Of a stretch of 64,000 nt of DNA, positions 55,420 to 64,000 are shown piece by piece; the stretch's first letter is position 1, and the number at the start of each line of letters is the position of its first letter. The DNA is from Methanosphaerula palustris E1-9c. Lineage in GTDB: Archaea; Halobacteriota; Methanomicrobia; Methanomicrobiales; Methanospirillaceae. Both the position numbers and the translations under genes were made by a program. The stretch covers positions 2,459,242 through 2,523,241 of the forward strand of contig NC_011832.1 in NCBI RefSeq assembly GCF_000021965.1, written 5' to 3'. The notes under the pieces are model-generated. The model ran no database searches. It was not told the origin of the DNA and saw only the letters and a list, made by a program, of their open reading frames with translations.

Positions 55420-57159
55420 ATGCACAATCGGTACATGCTGGAAGAGCTTGAAGTGATGCTCGTCCTGTTGCTGTTCGGGTGCAGCGTTCAGGTCGCAACG
55501 GCGGCGGATACGTATCAGTTCGTGGCGCAGTGGGGGACCAGTGGCTCAGGGGACGGGCAATTCAACTCCCCGTATGGAGTCGCGCTCGACGGTGTGGGGA
55601 CCGTTTATGTCACCGACAAGAACCTCGACCGAGTCCAGCAGTTCAACGCCACCGGCGGTTTTATTAGAACATGGGGAACTCCCGGATCTGGAGACGGACT
55701 GCTCTGGAACCCCAAGGGAATCGCAATCAACAGCGCGGGAAACGTCTATATTGTCAACAACTGGAACGATAGAGTTCAGCGGTTCACCTCGACCGGCATC
55801 TTCCTCGCACGGTGGGGGACCGGCGGCACCGGGGACGGGCAGTTCAAATCCCCATCTGGGGTCGCGGTCGACAGCGCAGGAAACGTCTATGTCGCCGACA
55901 TGTACAACTACCGGGTTCAGAAATTCTCCTCAGCCGGCACTCTCCTCGCGAAGTGGGGAACCGAAGGAGGGGGAGACGGGCAGTTCGATTACCCGACCGG
56001 GATCGCGGTTGACAGCGAGAACAACGTCTACGTCGTTGACTCCTATAATAACCGGGTCCAGAAGTTCACCTCGAACGGTACCTTCCTTGCGAAGTGGGGA
56101 GCCAGGGGATCTGGAGACGGAGAGTTTGCGGATTTCCCAGAAGAGATCGCAGTTGACAGCACAGGTAACGTCTTTGTCACCGACACCGGAAACAACAGAA
56201 TTGAGAAATTCACCTCGAACGGCACCTTCCTCGCCAAGTGGGGAGGACGCGGCTCAGGGGACGGGCTGTTCGAATCACCCACCGGGATCGCCGTCGACAG
56301 CGCGGGAAGGATCTATATCGCCGATACCGGCAACCACCGGATCCAGATGTTTGCTTATCCAACACCGACTGAAATTCCAACCGTCGTTGTGCCGACCACT
56401 ATACCAACCGGGATTCCGACTGTCGTTGAGCCAACCGTCACGATCACCGCCACGCCTTCGGCAACGACCACCGTTCCAACCGAAATTCCCTCGGTGATCG
56501 TGCCGACCGTCACAGTCACCCCAAGCATCGAGATACCGGTCTTCCGATTCACCCCGCCTTCGCTCGCCATCCCACGTGGGTCAACAAACACGACCACCCT
56601 CTTCCTCGATGGTTTAAACATTACCTCGGGCTACAACGTGACGCTCGGTCTCACCCTCCTCAATCCGGCAATCAGCGAGATAGTCGGTGTATCCCTCCCT
56701 GGGTGGACGATGGCGAAGAATCTGACCCTCCCCTCTGATACGGTATGGTTGACCACACTCAATACAGCGGGCCTGGGCGAACCCACTGCTTCAGGCGCCA
56801 GGATCGGAACGATCACTATCAGGGGTGACCAGGGTGGAGAGACCGCGCTCTGCGTCATTCAGGCGTATGTCAGCGATGAAAAAGGAAAACCTGTCGCACC
56901 CCAACTGGCAGTCTGCCCGATCGAGGTAACGATCCCCTATCGTCCGCTCCCTGGCACTTCGTCCAATCCAAATGATCTCAACGGGGACGGCCTCTATGAA
57001 GATATCAACGGGGACGGGGTGCTCGACTTCAATGACGTGATTCTCTTCTTCAACCAGATGGACTGGATCGCTGATAATGAGCCTGTCATCGGCTTCGACT
57101 TCAATGAAAACGGGCAGATCGACTTTAATGACGTGGTGCTTCTCTTCAACCAACTCTGA
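55420..57159 (+). CDS. Secreted six-NHL propeller protein with cohesin-like domain and dockerin-like end
   Basis: A 579-residue surface protein. A hydrophobic N-terminus (VMLVLLLFGCSVQVATA) is followed by six NHL repeats (about 37-317; each opens with a WGTxGSGDGxF-type strand and includes GIAVDSAGNVYV-type blades), a Thr/Pro/Val linker (~318-375), a cohesin-like beta domain of about 130 residues (RFTPPSLAIPRGSTNTTTLF and on) and a dockerin-like module (DINGDGVLDFND, DFNENGQIDFND). The dockerin parts of this and the PKD protein share MDWIxDNEPV. Having both cohesin-like and dockerin-like domains is striking. Confidence 0.85.
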   Translation: MHNRYMLEELEVMLVLLLFGCSVQVATAADTYQFVAQWGTSGSGDGQFNSPYGVALDGVGTVYVTDKNLDRVQQFNATGGFIRTWGTPGSGDGLLWNPKGIAINSAGNVYIVNNWNDRVQRFTSTGIFLARWGTGGTGDGQFKSPSGVAVDSAGNVYVADMYNYRVQKFSSAGTLLAKWGTEGGGDGQFDYPTGIAVDSENNVYVVDSYNNRVQKFTSNGTFLAKWGARGSGDGEFADFPEEIAVDSTGNVFVTDTGNNRIEKFTSNGTFLAKWGGRGSGDGLFESPTGIAVDSAGRIYIADTGNHRIQMFAYPTPTEIPTVVVPTTIPTGIPTVVEPTVTITATPSATTTVPTEIPSVIVPTVTVTPSIEIPVFRFTPPSLAIPRGSTNTTTLFLDGLNITSGYNVTLGLTLLNPAISEIVGVSLPGWTMAKNLTLPSDTVWLTTLNTAGLGEPTASGARIGTITIRGDQGGETALCVIQAYVSDEKGKPVAPQLAVCPIEVTIPYRPLPGTSSNPNDLNGDGLYEDINGDGVLDFNDVILFFNQMDWIADNEPVIGFDFNENGQIDFNDVVLLFNQL

Positions 57160-57473
57160 CCTTTTTCCATATCCCTTCCTCTCACTCCAATTAACAGGAG
57201 CACAGGTACAGCGCGAGCTTCCCTGTGGACCCCAAGGTGATGGCCTCAAGAGACCAATTCCAATGACATCCCCCTCTGCCTTTCCACAGTATCGACGTGG
57301 TGATCGAACCATACGGTGGGGAGGGGTACCGCCCACCCAGGAAAAAAGTCAACTGATTAAAATGGTATGAGTTGAAGGGCCCCAAAGCGACGATTGTGCA
57401 ATATATGAAGCCAGTCATATGATCAGGGACAAGGAACCGATATGCCCTATATAGGGCTAATAACCGCCGCAGA

Positions 57474-57824
57474 TCAGCAACCTCCTCCTATTTTCGGAGA
57501 TTCCTTGATGACCATCACGGTCATGTCACTAACTTTCTCACGACTCAGGATCAGGTGGATTTTCCCCACCACACGACTCCTGTCGAACTCGATCAGGTTC
57601 GAGATAAACATCTGGGACCCTCCGGGGTAATGTCATTTACCTGCCTCCCCAGCCATGAGATCTGAAGATCCCAGTACCATATAGGAGGAGCTGACGACTC
57701 CTTCCCCACTGGAGAACATGTGAATCGTCGGTATGCCCGTTCTGTAAGATAGATAGTTGACCCACCAAATTCCCTGGGACCCGGATACAGATCGTCTAGG
57801 CTCTCCCAGATGTTCTTTCCCCAC
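57474..57824 (-). pseudogene. Unrecognised gene remnant with one internal stop
   Basis: From a GTG at 57824 one minus-strand frame gives protein-like sequence (GSQGIWWVNYLSYRTGIPTI and HMFSSGEGVVSSSYMVLGSS), a TGA at 57633-57635, and then continues in the same frame (HYPGGSQMFISNLIEFDRSR and VVGKIHLILS) until 57474. It looks like a once continuous coding region. I do not recognise the family. It may be a broken gene or two fragments. Confidence 0.35.
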
Positions 57825-57919
57825 TTTTCCTAAATTCAGTCTACAAAATCGTTGTTCGTTTTCTTTATTTCAGGTTCTCCTCACAGGTCTCCTCACAGGT
57901 CTCCACAGAGGCCAGGGTA

Positions 57920-58085
57920 TGATGACAGGTGCTATTGTGCGACGAGAACGGCCGTTGAACGGTATTTCTCGTGGTTGAAGGCCTTTCCAAAAACTGGTAC
58001 TCCGATGTGAGCGGCTCGATCAGTCATTCCAGGGATTGATCAAAGATGGCTTACACCCAGATTGTTTAGAGGGTTTTGATACAAC
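57920..58085 (+). pseudogene. Transposase 3' remnant
   Basis: RTAVERYFSWLKAFPK, then after a frameshift CERLDQSFQGLIK, and after another MAYTQIV(stop)RVLI, line up with the C-terminal part of DDE transposases that contain VERxFSWLxxFKKI. It is an old insertion-sequence scar directly downstream of gltX (convergent). The region just before has the tandem repeat CTCCTCACAGGT twice. Between 57160 and 58110 no intact gene is present. Confidence 0.55.
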
Positions 58086-58110
58086 CCTCAGAAAAAGATG
58101 GGGCCAGGCC

Positions 58111-59799
58111 CTACCTGTGCGCAAAGTAGGCCGTGACCCCAGCGGACGTGACCGCGTCGATCCTGACGAAACCGATCCGCTCGAACTGGACAACAGTCCC
58201 CTGTTTCTGCCGAACCCCAGGTTCGCAGAACCCAGATTGATCCCCCTGCTGTTGGTGGAGCAGGCAGGGAACCTTCGCCTCGTTTGGCAGCCACTGAACA
58301 ATCGGAGCTTTTGCCGCCCGGGCTTCGGCCAGACTATCACCGGCGTAGGCGAGGTGCGGGACTCCGTCCTCGAATGAAATCGAGACATTGAAGAGGTCCT
58401 TGAGCCGGAGCATCGTGACCTCCGGCCGGATCTCAGCCGCCGGCAGGATGACCGTACCATTGAAGGCAAGGGAACGGGTACCGCGGGCAGAGTCGTTCGG
58501 GTACAGCGCTGCCTCGGCGACGGTCGCAGGCGCCCCTGATATCGGTAGTGTCACCGGACCTGGGACAAAGAAGTACCGGTCGGCATCGTGATCGATCACG
58601 GCCTTGTTCTCGGCGTACAGATTCTCCCATGAGAACGAGATATCGGTGTCCCCGGTTCCAATAGCCACCATTGCGTTCCTGACCGCTTCGGCGGTGATCC
58701 CTCGCCTAGCCAGGGCACGGAGGGTACCGAGTCGGATATCATCCCAGCCCGAGTAGGTGCCGGCGTCGATCCCGACATGCATCTCCGAGGTGGAGAGGAC
58801 GACCCCCTCGATTCCCATCCTTCCGTAGTGGATGTACTCCGGCACCGTCCAGCCGAAGTAGTCGAAGATATAGCGTTGACGCCCGGTGTTCGCGATATGG
58901 TCCTTGCCCCGGATCACATGCGTAACCCCGAGCAGGTGGTCGTCGACCGCTACCGTGAAGTTCATCAGCGGATAAACTGTCGCCTCAATCCGCGGGTGGA
59001 GGGTCGAGGTGAGCACCCGGAAGATCGGGTAGTCGCGCATCGCCGGGTCGGGGTGTTCCAGATCAGCTCTCACCCGGAGACTCACCTCGCCCTCGGCAAA
59101 GGTACCGTCGAGCATCTGCTCCCAGAGGTTCAGGTTCTCCTCGACAGTATGACCCCGGCACGGACAGGGCTTCTTCGCCCGTCGTAACTCACGGAACCGA
59201 TCGTTATCGCAGGTGCAGACATAGGCGCCGCCGAGTTCGATCAACTTCACGGCGTACTGATAATAAAGATCGAACCGGTCGCTCTGATAGACGATCTCAG
59301 TGATGCCGAGGTTCATCCAGGCGATATCCTCCTGCACCATCCTGTAGGCATCGGGGTCGACCCTCTTCGGATCGGTATCCTCGATCCTGAGGATATACCG
59401 GCCGCCGTACCGCTTCAGGTAGGCATCGTTCAGCATCGCCGCCCGTGCATGCCCAAGGTGGAGAGGTCCGCTCGGGTTCGGTGCAAACCGCATCACGACC
59501 CCGCGCTCTGCATTTTTGAGAGGCGGAAGTTCCCCTTTCCTGGTCGCCTGCTTCTCAGGGACGACCAGCAGTTCCGGGGCGATCGCTTCGAGCATCCTGA
59601 GCCGGTCCTCCGGAGAAAGGGCGGCCACCTCCTCGATCACCTGCCTGACCAGGGCCGATACCTCCTTCGCCCTTGAGCGGAACTCGGGGTGCTTGCCCAT
59701 CACCGCACCGACGATCGCCCCGGCCTTGGGGGCATCGCCATGCCTGACTGCGTTCTGCAGGGCATACGCTCGCAGCACCTGCAGCAGATCCTCAGTCAT
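58111..59799 (-). CDS. gltX: Glutamyl-tRNA synthetase, archaeal type
   Basis: A 562-residue class I synthetase of the archaeal/eukaryotic (GlnRS-like) type. An N-terminal helical part (1-100) is followed by RFAPNPSGPLHLGHARAA (HIGH motif as HLGH), YILRIEDTDPKR, a zinc-binding-like CTC...CPCRGH loop, and the anticodon beta-barrel domains. The KMSKS region reads LSTSEMHVGI, with Glu in place of Lys. In archaea lacking GlnRS this enzyme also charges tRNA-Gln. It follows idsA with a two-base gap. Confidence 0.94.
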   Translation of the reverse strand: MTEDLLQVLRAYALQNAVRHGDAPKAGAIVGAVMGKHPEFRSRAKEVSALVRQVIEEVAALSPEDRLRMLEAIAPELLVVPEKQATRKGELPPLKNAERGVVMRFAPNPSGPLHLGHARAAMLNDAYLKRYGGRYILRIEDTDPKRVDPDAYRMVQEDIAWMNLGITEIVYQSDRFDLYYQYAVKLIELGGAYVCTCDNDRFRELRRAKKPCPCRGHTVEENLNLWEQMLDGTFAEGEVSLRVRADLEHPDPAMRDYPIFRVLTSTLHPRIEATVYPLMNFTVAVDDHLLGVTHVIRGKDHIANTGRQRYIFDYFGWTVPEYIHYGRMGIEGVVLSTSEMHVGIDAGTYSGWDDIRLGTLRALARRGITAEAVRNAMVAIGTGDTDISFSWENLYAENKAVIDHDADRYFFVPGPVTLPISGAPATVAEAALYPNDSARGTRSLAFNGTVILPAAEIRPEVTMLRLKDLFNVSISFEDGVPHLAYAGDSLAEARAAKAPIVQWLPNEAKVPCLLHQQQGDQSGFCEPGVRQKQGTVVQFERIGFVRIDAVTSAGVTAYFAHR

Positions 59800-59801
59800 C
59801 T

Positions 59802-60764
59802 TCAGTAGCCCCGCTCGACAAAGAACGTGCCGATACTGATCAGCAGATCCTTCTCATCCGACGGCTTGAGGATGGCCAGGATCTTTCCTGCCGAGGTGAC
59901 CAGACCCTCTGCAGTGGCCTTCACCTCACCGATCACGCCGTTGTCAGTGAGCTGCTGGATCAGGTCATCGATCTCGGCATCATCCAGCCGGCGACGGTAC
60001 GGTGCCAAGTCGAAACCGTGCTCCCGTGCCTTGATGTTGATCAGAGTCTGTTTCCCCTCCCTGATATCGGAGGCCCGATCCTTACCACTCCTCTCCGGCG
60101 ATGCGAGCAGATCGATCAGGTCGTCCTGGATCTGGAAGGCCACCCCGATGTTCATTCCATAGCGATAGAGCGCATCGACCTGCGGTTGCGACCCACCGGC
60201 CAGCACCCCACCCATTGCGGTTGAAGCAGCGTACAGAGCACCGGTCTTCTTCCCGACCATCTCCAGGTACTCCTCCTCGCTTACGTCATCCCGGTCTTCA
60301 AAGGCCATATCCAGGTGCTGCCCTGCACAGATCTCCTCACAGGTGACCGCGAGCATCGAGACAGCCCGGAGCTTAGCCGCATCCATGGCCAGTGCCTGGC
60401 AGATGAATGCAAATGCACGGGCATAGAGGACATCTCCCGCCAGGATCGCGGTCGGTTCGTCCCACTTCTTGTTGACCGTCGGGACACCCCGGCGGACTTC
60501 ATCCCCGTCCATGATATCATCATGGATCAGCGTGAATGAATGAGTCAGTTCAAGCGCGATGGCGGCTGGCATCAGATCGTCGGACGATCCCTTCCGGACA
60601 GCGTCGGCGGCCAGCATCATCACCGCAGGACGGAGCCGTTTGCCACCTGCAGTCAGCAGGTGCGCACTCGCCTTGTTTAGTTCTCCGACTGGGTCCCCAA
60701 AGTACCGGTCGATCAGCCGATCGACCTGATTTCCGACCTTTTCAAGATACTCGATTAACTCCAT
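59802..60764 (-). CDS. idsA: Geranylgeranyl/farnesyl diphosphate synthase
   Basis: A 320-residue trans-prenyltransferase that extends IPP/DMAPP to C15-C20 for archaeal lipids. First Asp-rich motif LIHDDIMDGDEVRRG, second FQIQDDLIDL, and the KGKRxR-like GGKRLRPAVMML near residue 40 are present. It lies in the mvk-ipk-fni-rnj-idsA-gltX operon. Confidence 0.94.
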   Translation of the reverse strand: MELIEYLEKVGNQVDRLIDRYFGDPVGELNKASAHLLTAGGKRLRPAVMMLAADAVRKGSSDDLMPAAIALELTHSFTLIHDDIMDGDEVRRGVPTVNKKWDEPTAILAGDVLYARAFAFICQALAMDAAKLRAVSMLAVTCEEICAGQHLDMAFEDRDDVSEEEYLEMVGKKTGALYAASTAMGGVLAGGSQPQVDALYRYGMNIGVAFQIQDDLIDLLASPERSGKDRASDIREGKQTLINIKAREHGFDLAPYRRRLDDAEIDDLIQQLTDNGVIGEVKATAEGLVTSAGKILAILKPSDEKDLLISIGTFFVERGY

Positions 60765-60780
60765 AGCACACCGTAATGTT

Positions 60781-62118
60781 TTAGTTCAGTTTCACCCGCT
60801 GCCCGTTCTTGAAGAGGTGCAGATCGTTCTGGAGGGTGTATCCAAGCCCGCCTGCAAAGTCTGCGTAGGCTCCTGTCATCCCAAGACCTCCATGAGCCGG
60901 GATGATATGCTGCGGGTTGAGCAGGTTGACAAACTCGTAGTGGTCCTCGATGTAGGCATGCCCGCTGACATGCAGTTCATCATGAATACGAGCCCCAGCC
61001 ATCCTCAGCCGGGTCTCAAGCAGGTACCGCTGCCCGTAGTTAAGTGGATTAGGGATCACCTTGGCCGAGAAGAGGATCTTATCCCCCTTCTGGATTTGAT
61101 AGGGAGTCTCCCCAGCTCCGATCCTGGAGAGGGTCGCCCCCGGCTCGCCCTGGGCACCGGTGACAATCGGGATGAATTTTTCCGGCCCGGTCTTCATGAT
61201 CCGACGCAACGTCCGGTCGACGGTCCGTCGGTTCCCAAACATCGAGGTATTTGGAGGAAACGAGACCAATTTCATCTGTTCGGCAGCAGAACTATACTTC
61301 TCCATCGAGCGGCCAAGCAGGACTGGCGTTCTGCCGATCTCATGGGCGCACTCGGTGATCGTCTTGATACGGGCGATATGCGAGGAGAATGTCGATACGA
61401 TGATCCCCCCCTTCTCATCCTCGAAACTACTGATCGTATCCCGGACAAGGTCACGTGCGATCTGTTCGCTCGGGCACCGCCCCTTGGAGTGGATGTTCAC
61501 CGCCTCCACGATCAGAGCGAGCACACCCTCCTTTCCGATCTGACGAAGGCGAGCAAAGTCAGGCGGCTCCCCGATCACCGGGGTGCGATCGAGCTTGAAG
61601 TCGCAGGCATAGACCACCGCACCATGGGGGGTGTGAAGGACCGCCGTCACGGTATCGATGATACTGTGCTGGGTTCTGACGAATTCAAGCGTCAGGTGCT
61701 GCGAGATCGTATACTTCTGTCCGGCCTTCAGTGCAAAGAGTTTGTTGTTCACTCCAAACTTCTGTTCGCCGGCGATCTGCTGCCGTATCAGTTCCGTAGT
61801 ATACGGGGTACTGATGATCGGGGCATTGTACCGGTGCGCCAGCTTCGGGATCGCACCGATATGGTCCAGATGCCCGTGAGTGCAGACGATCGCTTTCACC
61901 GTCCCCTCGACTGTGTTCATCATCGTATCATCAGGGATGGCCTTCATCTGGATCAGATCCAGAGAGTGCATATTCTCGACCTCTGCATCCTCGTGGATCA
62001 TCACCTGATCCAGGCGCAGCCCCATGTCGAAGACGACAATCTCTTTGCCGCATCGGACGGCGGTCATATTACGACCAACTTCGTCGTAACCGCCGACGCC
62101 TATCACTTCAATTTCCAT
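60781..62118 (-). CDS. RNase J-type metallo-beta-lactamase ribonuclease
   Basis: A 445-residue beta-CASP ribonuclease. The metal site is HGHLDHIGAIP near 80; YACDFKLD and the late GHAYIEDHYEFVNLLNPQHI with HGG belong to the RNase J pattern. In archaea the enzyme is a 5'-3' exonuclease in RNA decay. Its position within the isoprenoid operon is typical for Euryarchaeota, though no functional link is established. Confidence 0.9.
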   Translation of the reverse strand: MEIEVIGVGGYDEVGRNMTAVRCGKEIVVFDMGLRLDQVMIHEDAEVENMHSLDLIQMKAIPDDTMMNTVEGTVKAIVCTHGHLDHIGAIPKLAHRYNAPIISTPYTTELIRQQIAGEQKFGVNNKLFALKAGQKYTISQHLTLEFVRTQHSIIDTVTAVLHTPHGAVVYACDFKLDRTPVIGEPPDFARLRQIGKEGVLALIVEAVNIHSKGRCPSEQIARDLVRDTISSFEDEKGGIIVSTFSSHIARIKTITECAHEIGRTPVLLGRSMEKYSSAAEQMKLVSFPPNTSMFGNRRTVDRTLRRIMKTGPEKFIPIVTGAQGEPGATLSRIGAGETPYQIQKGDKILFSAKVIPNPLNYGQRYLLETRLRMAGARIHDELHVSGHAYIEDHYEFVNLLNPQHIIPAHGGLGMTGAYADFAGGLGYTLQNDLHLFKNGQRVKLN

Positions 62119-62132
62119 TATATTTCCTCCGT

Positions 62133-63206
62133 TTAGTGTACACCCAGCGCACCATTGGTGCCTGAAATGATCACCCGAGTCCGCTTCAGTGCGGCAATGT
62201 CCGGCGAACCAGTCAAAAACATCGTCACCTTCAGCTGGTGCAGTAATCGCTCAATTGTATTGGAAAGCGATTCTTCACCTTTTAGCGCCGGGTTCAGCAG
62301 TGGGAGTGCCATCCCTGCAAGGTCAGCACCCAGCGCCACTGCCTTGGCCATATCGATCCCAGTCCGAACGCCACCGGTGGCGATCACCGGCAACCCTGCT
62401 GGCACCACCTCGCAGAGGCTGGTCACCGTCGGGATCCCCCATGAGAGAAACTCCTCCCCGAGGGAGACCAGGTGCCGATCCTGGTCCCTGCTACTTTCAT
62501 CGGCACGGATCGCTTCAATGGCGGCCCAGGAAGTCCCTCCTCTGCCACCGGTATCGATCGCCGCTGCCCCTGCCCCGGCGATCCTCCTGGCTGTTTCGCC
62601 GGCAATCCCCGACCCGGTCTCCTTGACGATCACCGGGTAGGACGCCTCCTCACAGAGCGAGGCGAGGGCTGCCATACATCCCCTGGCATCGTGATCCCCT
62701 TCCGGCTGAATCGCCTCCTGCAGGAAGTTCAGGTGGACGGCCAGGGCATCACCCCTGATCATCTCCACAGCCCGATCGGCCCACTCGATCCCGTGGTCCC
62801 TGAGTTGTACGACCCCGATGTTGGCGCAGAGGAACGCTGAGGGAGCCATCTCCCTAACCACCCCAAAGGTTCCTTCCAGGTCAGGATTCTCGAGTGCCGC
62901 CCGCTGCGAGCCAACTCCCATACCGAGGTTGAACCGTTCTGCCGCCCGGGCAAGCTGCTCGTTAATGACAGTCGTCTCCGGATGTCCGCCGGTCATCGCC
63001 GCGATAAAGAGCGGAGAACCGAACAGATGACCGAGGAACCTTACCCCAGTATCGATCTTGCCCATATCACACTCAGGGAGGGCGTTATGGATCAGACTGA
63101 CCCCCTGAAACCCGGGATCCCCCTGTTCGACCTCGTCCTGGCTGCAGATCCTGATATGATCCAGTTTTCGTGACGAGGTCTGATGGATGATCGTCATGGT
63201 CGTCAC
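62133..63206 (-). CDS. fni: Type 2 isopentenyl-diphosphate isomerase
   Basis: A 357-residue FMN enzyme interconverting IPP and DMAPP. TSSRKLDHIRIC near the start, MTGGHPETT, NIGVVQLRD, VKETGSGIAGE, DTGGRGGTSWAAIE and ATGGVRTGIDMAKAVALGAD are the family motifs. It overlaps ipk by four bases and supplies DMAPP for idsA. Confidence 0.94.
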   Translation of the reverse strand: MTTMTIIHQTSSRKLDHIRICSQDEVEQGDPGFQGVSLIHNALPECDMGKIDTGVRFLGHLFGSPLFIAAMTGGHPETTVINEQLARAAERFNLGMGVGSQRAALENPDLEGTFGVVREMAPSAFLCANIGVVQLRDHGIEWADRAVEMIRGDALAVHLNFLQEAIQPEGDHDARGCMAALASLCEEASYPVIVKETGSGIAGETARRIAGAGAAAIDTGGRGGTSWAAIEAIRADESSRDQDRHLVSLGEEFLSWGIPTVTSLCEVVPAGLPVIATGGVRTGIDMAKAVALGADLAGMALPLLNPALKGEESLSNTIERLLHQLKVTMFLTGSPDIAALKRTRVIISGTNGALGVH

Positions 63207-63958
63207 GCCATCCTGACCACAGTCCCGCCATGGTCACGCTGGTGCAGAAAGTCTTGTAACCGGGAGACTGCAAATATGTGCGACTCCACACCTCCTCCAG
63301 CCAGAACCAGCAGTTCCCGGATCTTCCCCTGCATCCCTCCGGTCACGTCGACACTGGAGGAGGTACCGATCGAAAGTCCTTCGATATCAGACGGCGTGAT
63401 CGACCTGACCACCTGACCCTCCGAGGAGAGAACCCCAGGCACATCCGTAGCAAGTCCGACCCTGCCAACCGCCAGTTGAGGTGACAGCGCGCTGATCACC
63501 TGATCGCCCGATACGATACAAGCTCCCCTCCTCCGGTCCAGCACCACATCCCCATGCAGCACCGGTGTGATCCCAAGGGCATTCAGCCGATCGAGCAGTT
63601 CCACCGGGGCAGAGACGAGACGGCCGTCGTCAGCAAGGCAACTATCGAGGAGATGAACGCCGATCGCATCGATCCCTTCGTTCTGCAGGGCTTCGACGAC
63701 CGCCCGATTCAGGGCGGTAACCGCCCGGTGGGTGACCCCAATACCGACAGCGTTCGAGCGGTCCGCACCAAGGTCGAGGTGATATTGGTGGGCCTCAGGA
63801 TGCCCGCAGGAACCGGCGCCATGGACGATATATCCGGAGAATGCGCTCTCTTTCAGAGTTGAGGCTATCGTCGCCAATTGCTGGCGATCTATCACGTCCT
63901 TTCCCGCCTTGTCGGTGATCACACTGCCACCGAGTTTCAGCATCACCTGATTATGCAT
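63203..63958 (-). CDS. Isopentenyl phosphate kinase
   Basis: A 251-residue amino-acid-kinase-fold enzyme phosphorylating isopentenyl phosphate, the last step of the archaeal mevalonate pathway. LKLGGSVITDK at the N-terminus, VHGAGSCGHPEAHQY (catalytic His) and TPVLHGDVVLD are typical. Its ATG overlaps the mvk end. Confidence 0.94.
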   Translation of the reverse strand: MHNQVMLKLGGSVITDKAGKDVIDRQQLATIASTLKESAFSGYIVHGAGSCGHPEAHQYHLDLGADRSNAVGIGVTHRAVTALNRAVVEALQNEGIDAIGVHLLDSCLADDGRLVSAPVELLDRLNALGITPVLHGDVVLDRRRGACIVSGDQVISALSPQLAVGRVGLATDVPGVLSSEGQVVRSITPSDIEGLSIGTSSSVDVTGGMQGKIRELLVLAGGGVESHIFAVSRLQDFLHQRDHGGTVVRMA

Positions 63959-64000
63959 CGTTCTCCTTTCTGGCTCCGACCGTATCGATGGAGGTGATGA
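63951..64000 (-). CDS. mvk: Mevalonate kinase, C-terminal end only
   Basis: The last 15 codons and stop of the gene upstream of ipk (ITSIDTVGARKENDA). Frame and the overlap GATGCATAA with the ipk ATG indicate a coupled gene. The identity as mevalonate kinase is inferred from the conserved mvk-ipk-fni order, since the fragment has no motif. Confidence 0.6.
   Translation of the reverse strand, partial: ITSIDTVGARKENDA

Noticed and set aside
60817-62136. 439-codon open frame antisense to the RNase J gene
   Set aside because: It mirrors a well-supported gene codon for codon in a GC-rich genome and shows no motif; similar long shadows lie opposite carB, atwA, cbiO and purH.

Overview
The window looks like chromosomal DNA of a methanogenic archaeon of the order Methanomicrobiales, probably a Methanosphaerula/Methanoregula-like lineage; the genus is inference. 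The evidence is the mtr operon for the sodium-pumping methyl-H4MPT:CoM methyltransferase, an AtwA-type component A2 of the methyl-CoM reductase system, a methanogenesis marker 14 gene, the mevalonate/isopentenyl-phosphate lipid operon, and archaeal-type GluRS, aIF5A, CarS and tetraether synthase. Coding density is high, operons are tight with many ATGA overlaps, and no rRNA, tRNA or CRISPR array was seen.

Layout. 1-5030: mtr operon in the order E(partial)-D-C-B-A-F-[A/G fusion]-H. The usual separate mtrG is replaced by a chimera: a near-identical copy of the MtrA cytoplasmic domain joined to a complete MtrG. 5162-11546: carAB-argG and a tRNA G10 methyltransferase. 12109-17978: a metal region with a minus-strand operon (two FeoA, FeoB, a small membrane protein, a Cys-rich FeoC-like wHTH protein, a P1B ATPase), facing a DtxR-family regulator across a 22-bp palindromic operator. 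17984-22029: CbiMNQO cobalt/nickel importer translationally coupled to a CDF efflux protein. 23276-26228: SpeB/aIF5A and, divergently, an IMPase/FBPase and NAD kinase.

26163-31557 is an accessory patch bounded by an old 160-bp imperfect duplication (nadK 3' end plus DUF169 5' end). It holds a COG0731-like radical SAM gene, a truncated metallo-beta-lactamase gene, an ISH1-like insertion sequence with 17-bp inverted repeats and 8-bp target duplication, atwA, a DUF134 regulator and a Cys-rich small gene. Two genes here share a 13-bp palindromic promoter element.

31508-45265: DUF169, the grpE-dnaK-dnaJ operon, purH, a tandem pair of DUF4013 membrane proteins, flavodoxin, a family 2 glycosyltransferase, a broken methyltransferase gene, and a minus-strand set carS-pyrE-purD-argF. 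45910-50920: tetraether synthase Tes, a broken ornithine cyclodeaminase gene, a RimK-like ATP-grasp ligase and marker protein 14. 51016-57159: cell-surface genes (Ser/Thr-rich lipoprotein, beta-helix/PKD/dockerin protein, NHL-propeller/cohesin-like/dockerin protein) separated by decayed remnants. 58111-64000: gltX-idsA-RNase J-fni-ipk-mvk(partial).

Together the window covers energy conservation (Mtr, with cobalt import plausibly supplying its corrinoid), iron and cobalt homeostasis, nucleotide and arginine biosynthesis, and most steps from mevalonate through GGPP and CDP-archaeol to tetraether membranes. The most unusual features are the MtrA-MtrG chimera, the paired importer/exporter metal operon, the shared atwA operator and the dockerin-bearing surface proteins.
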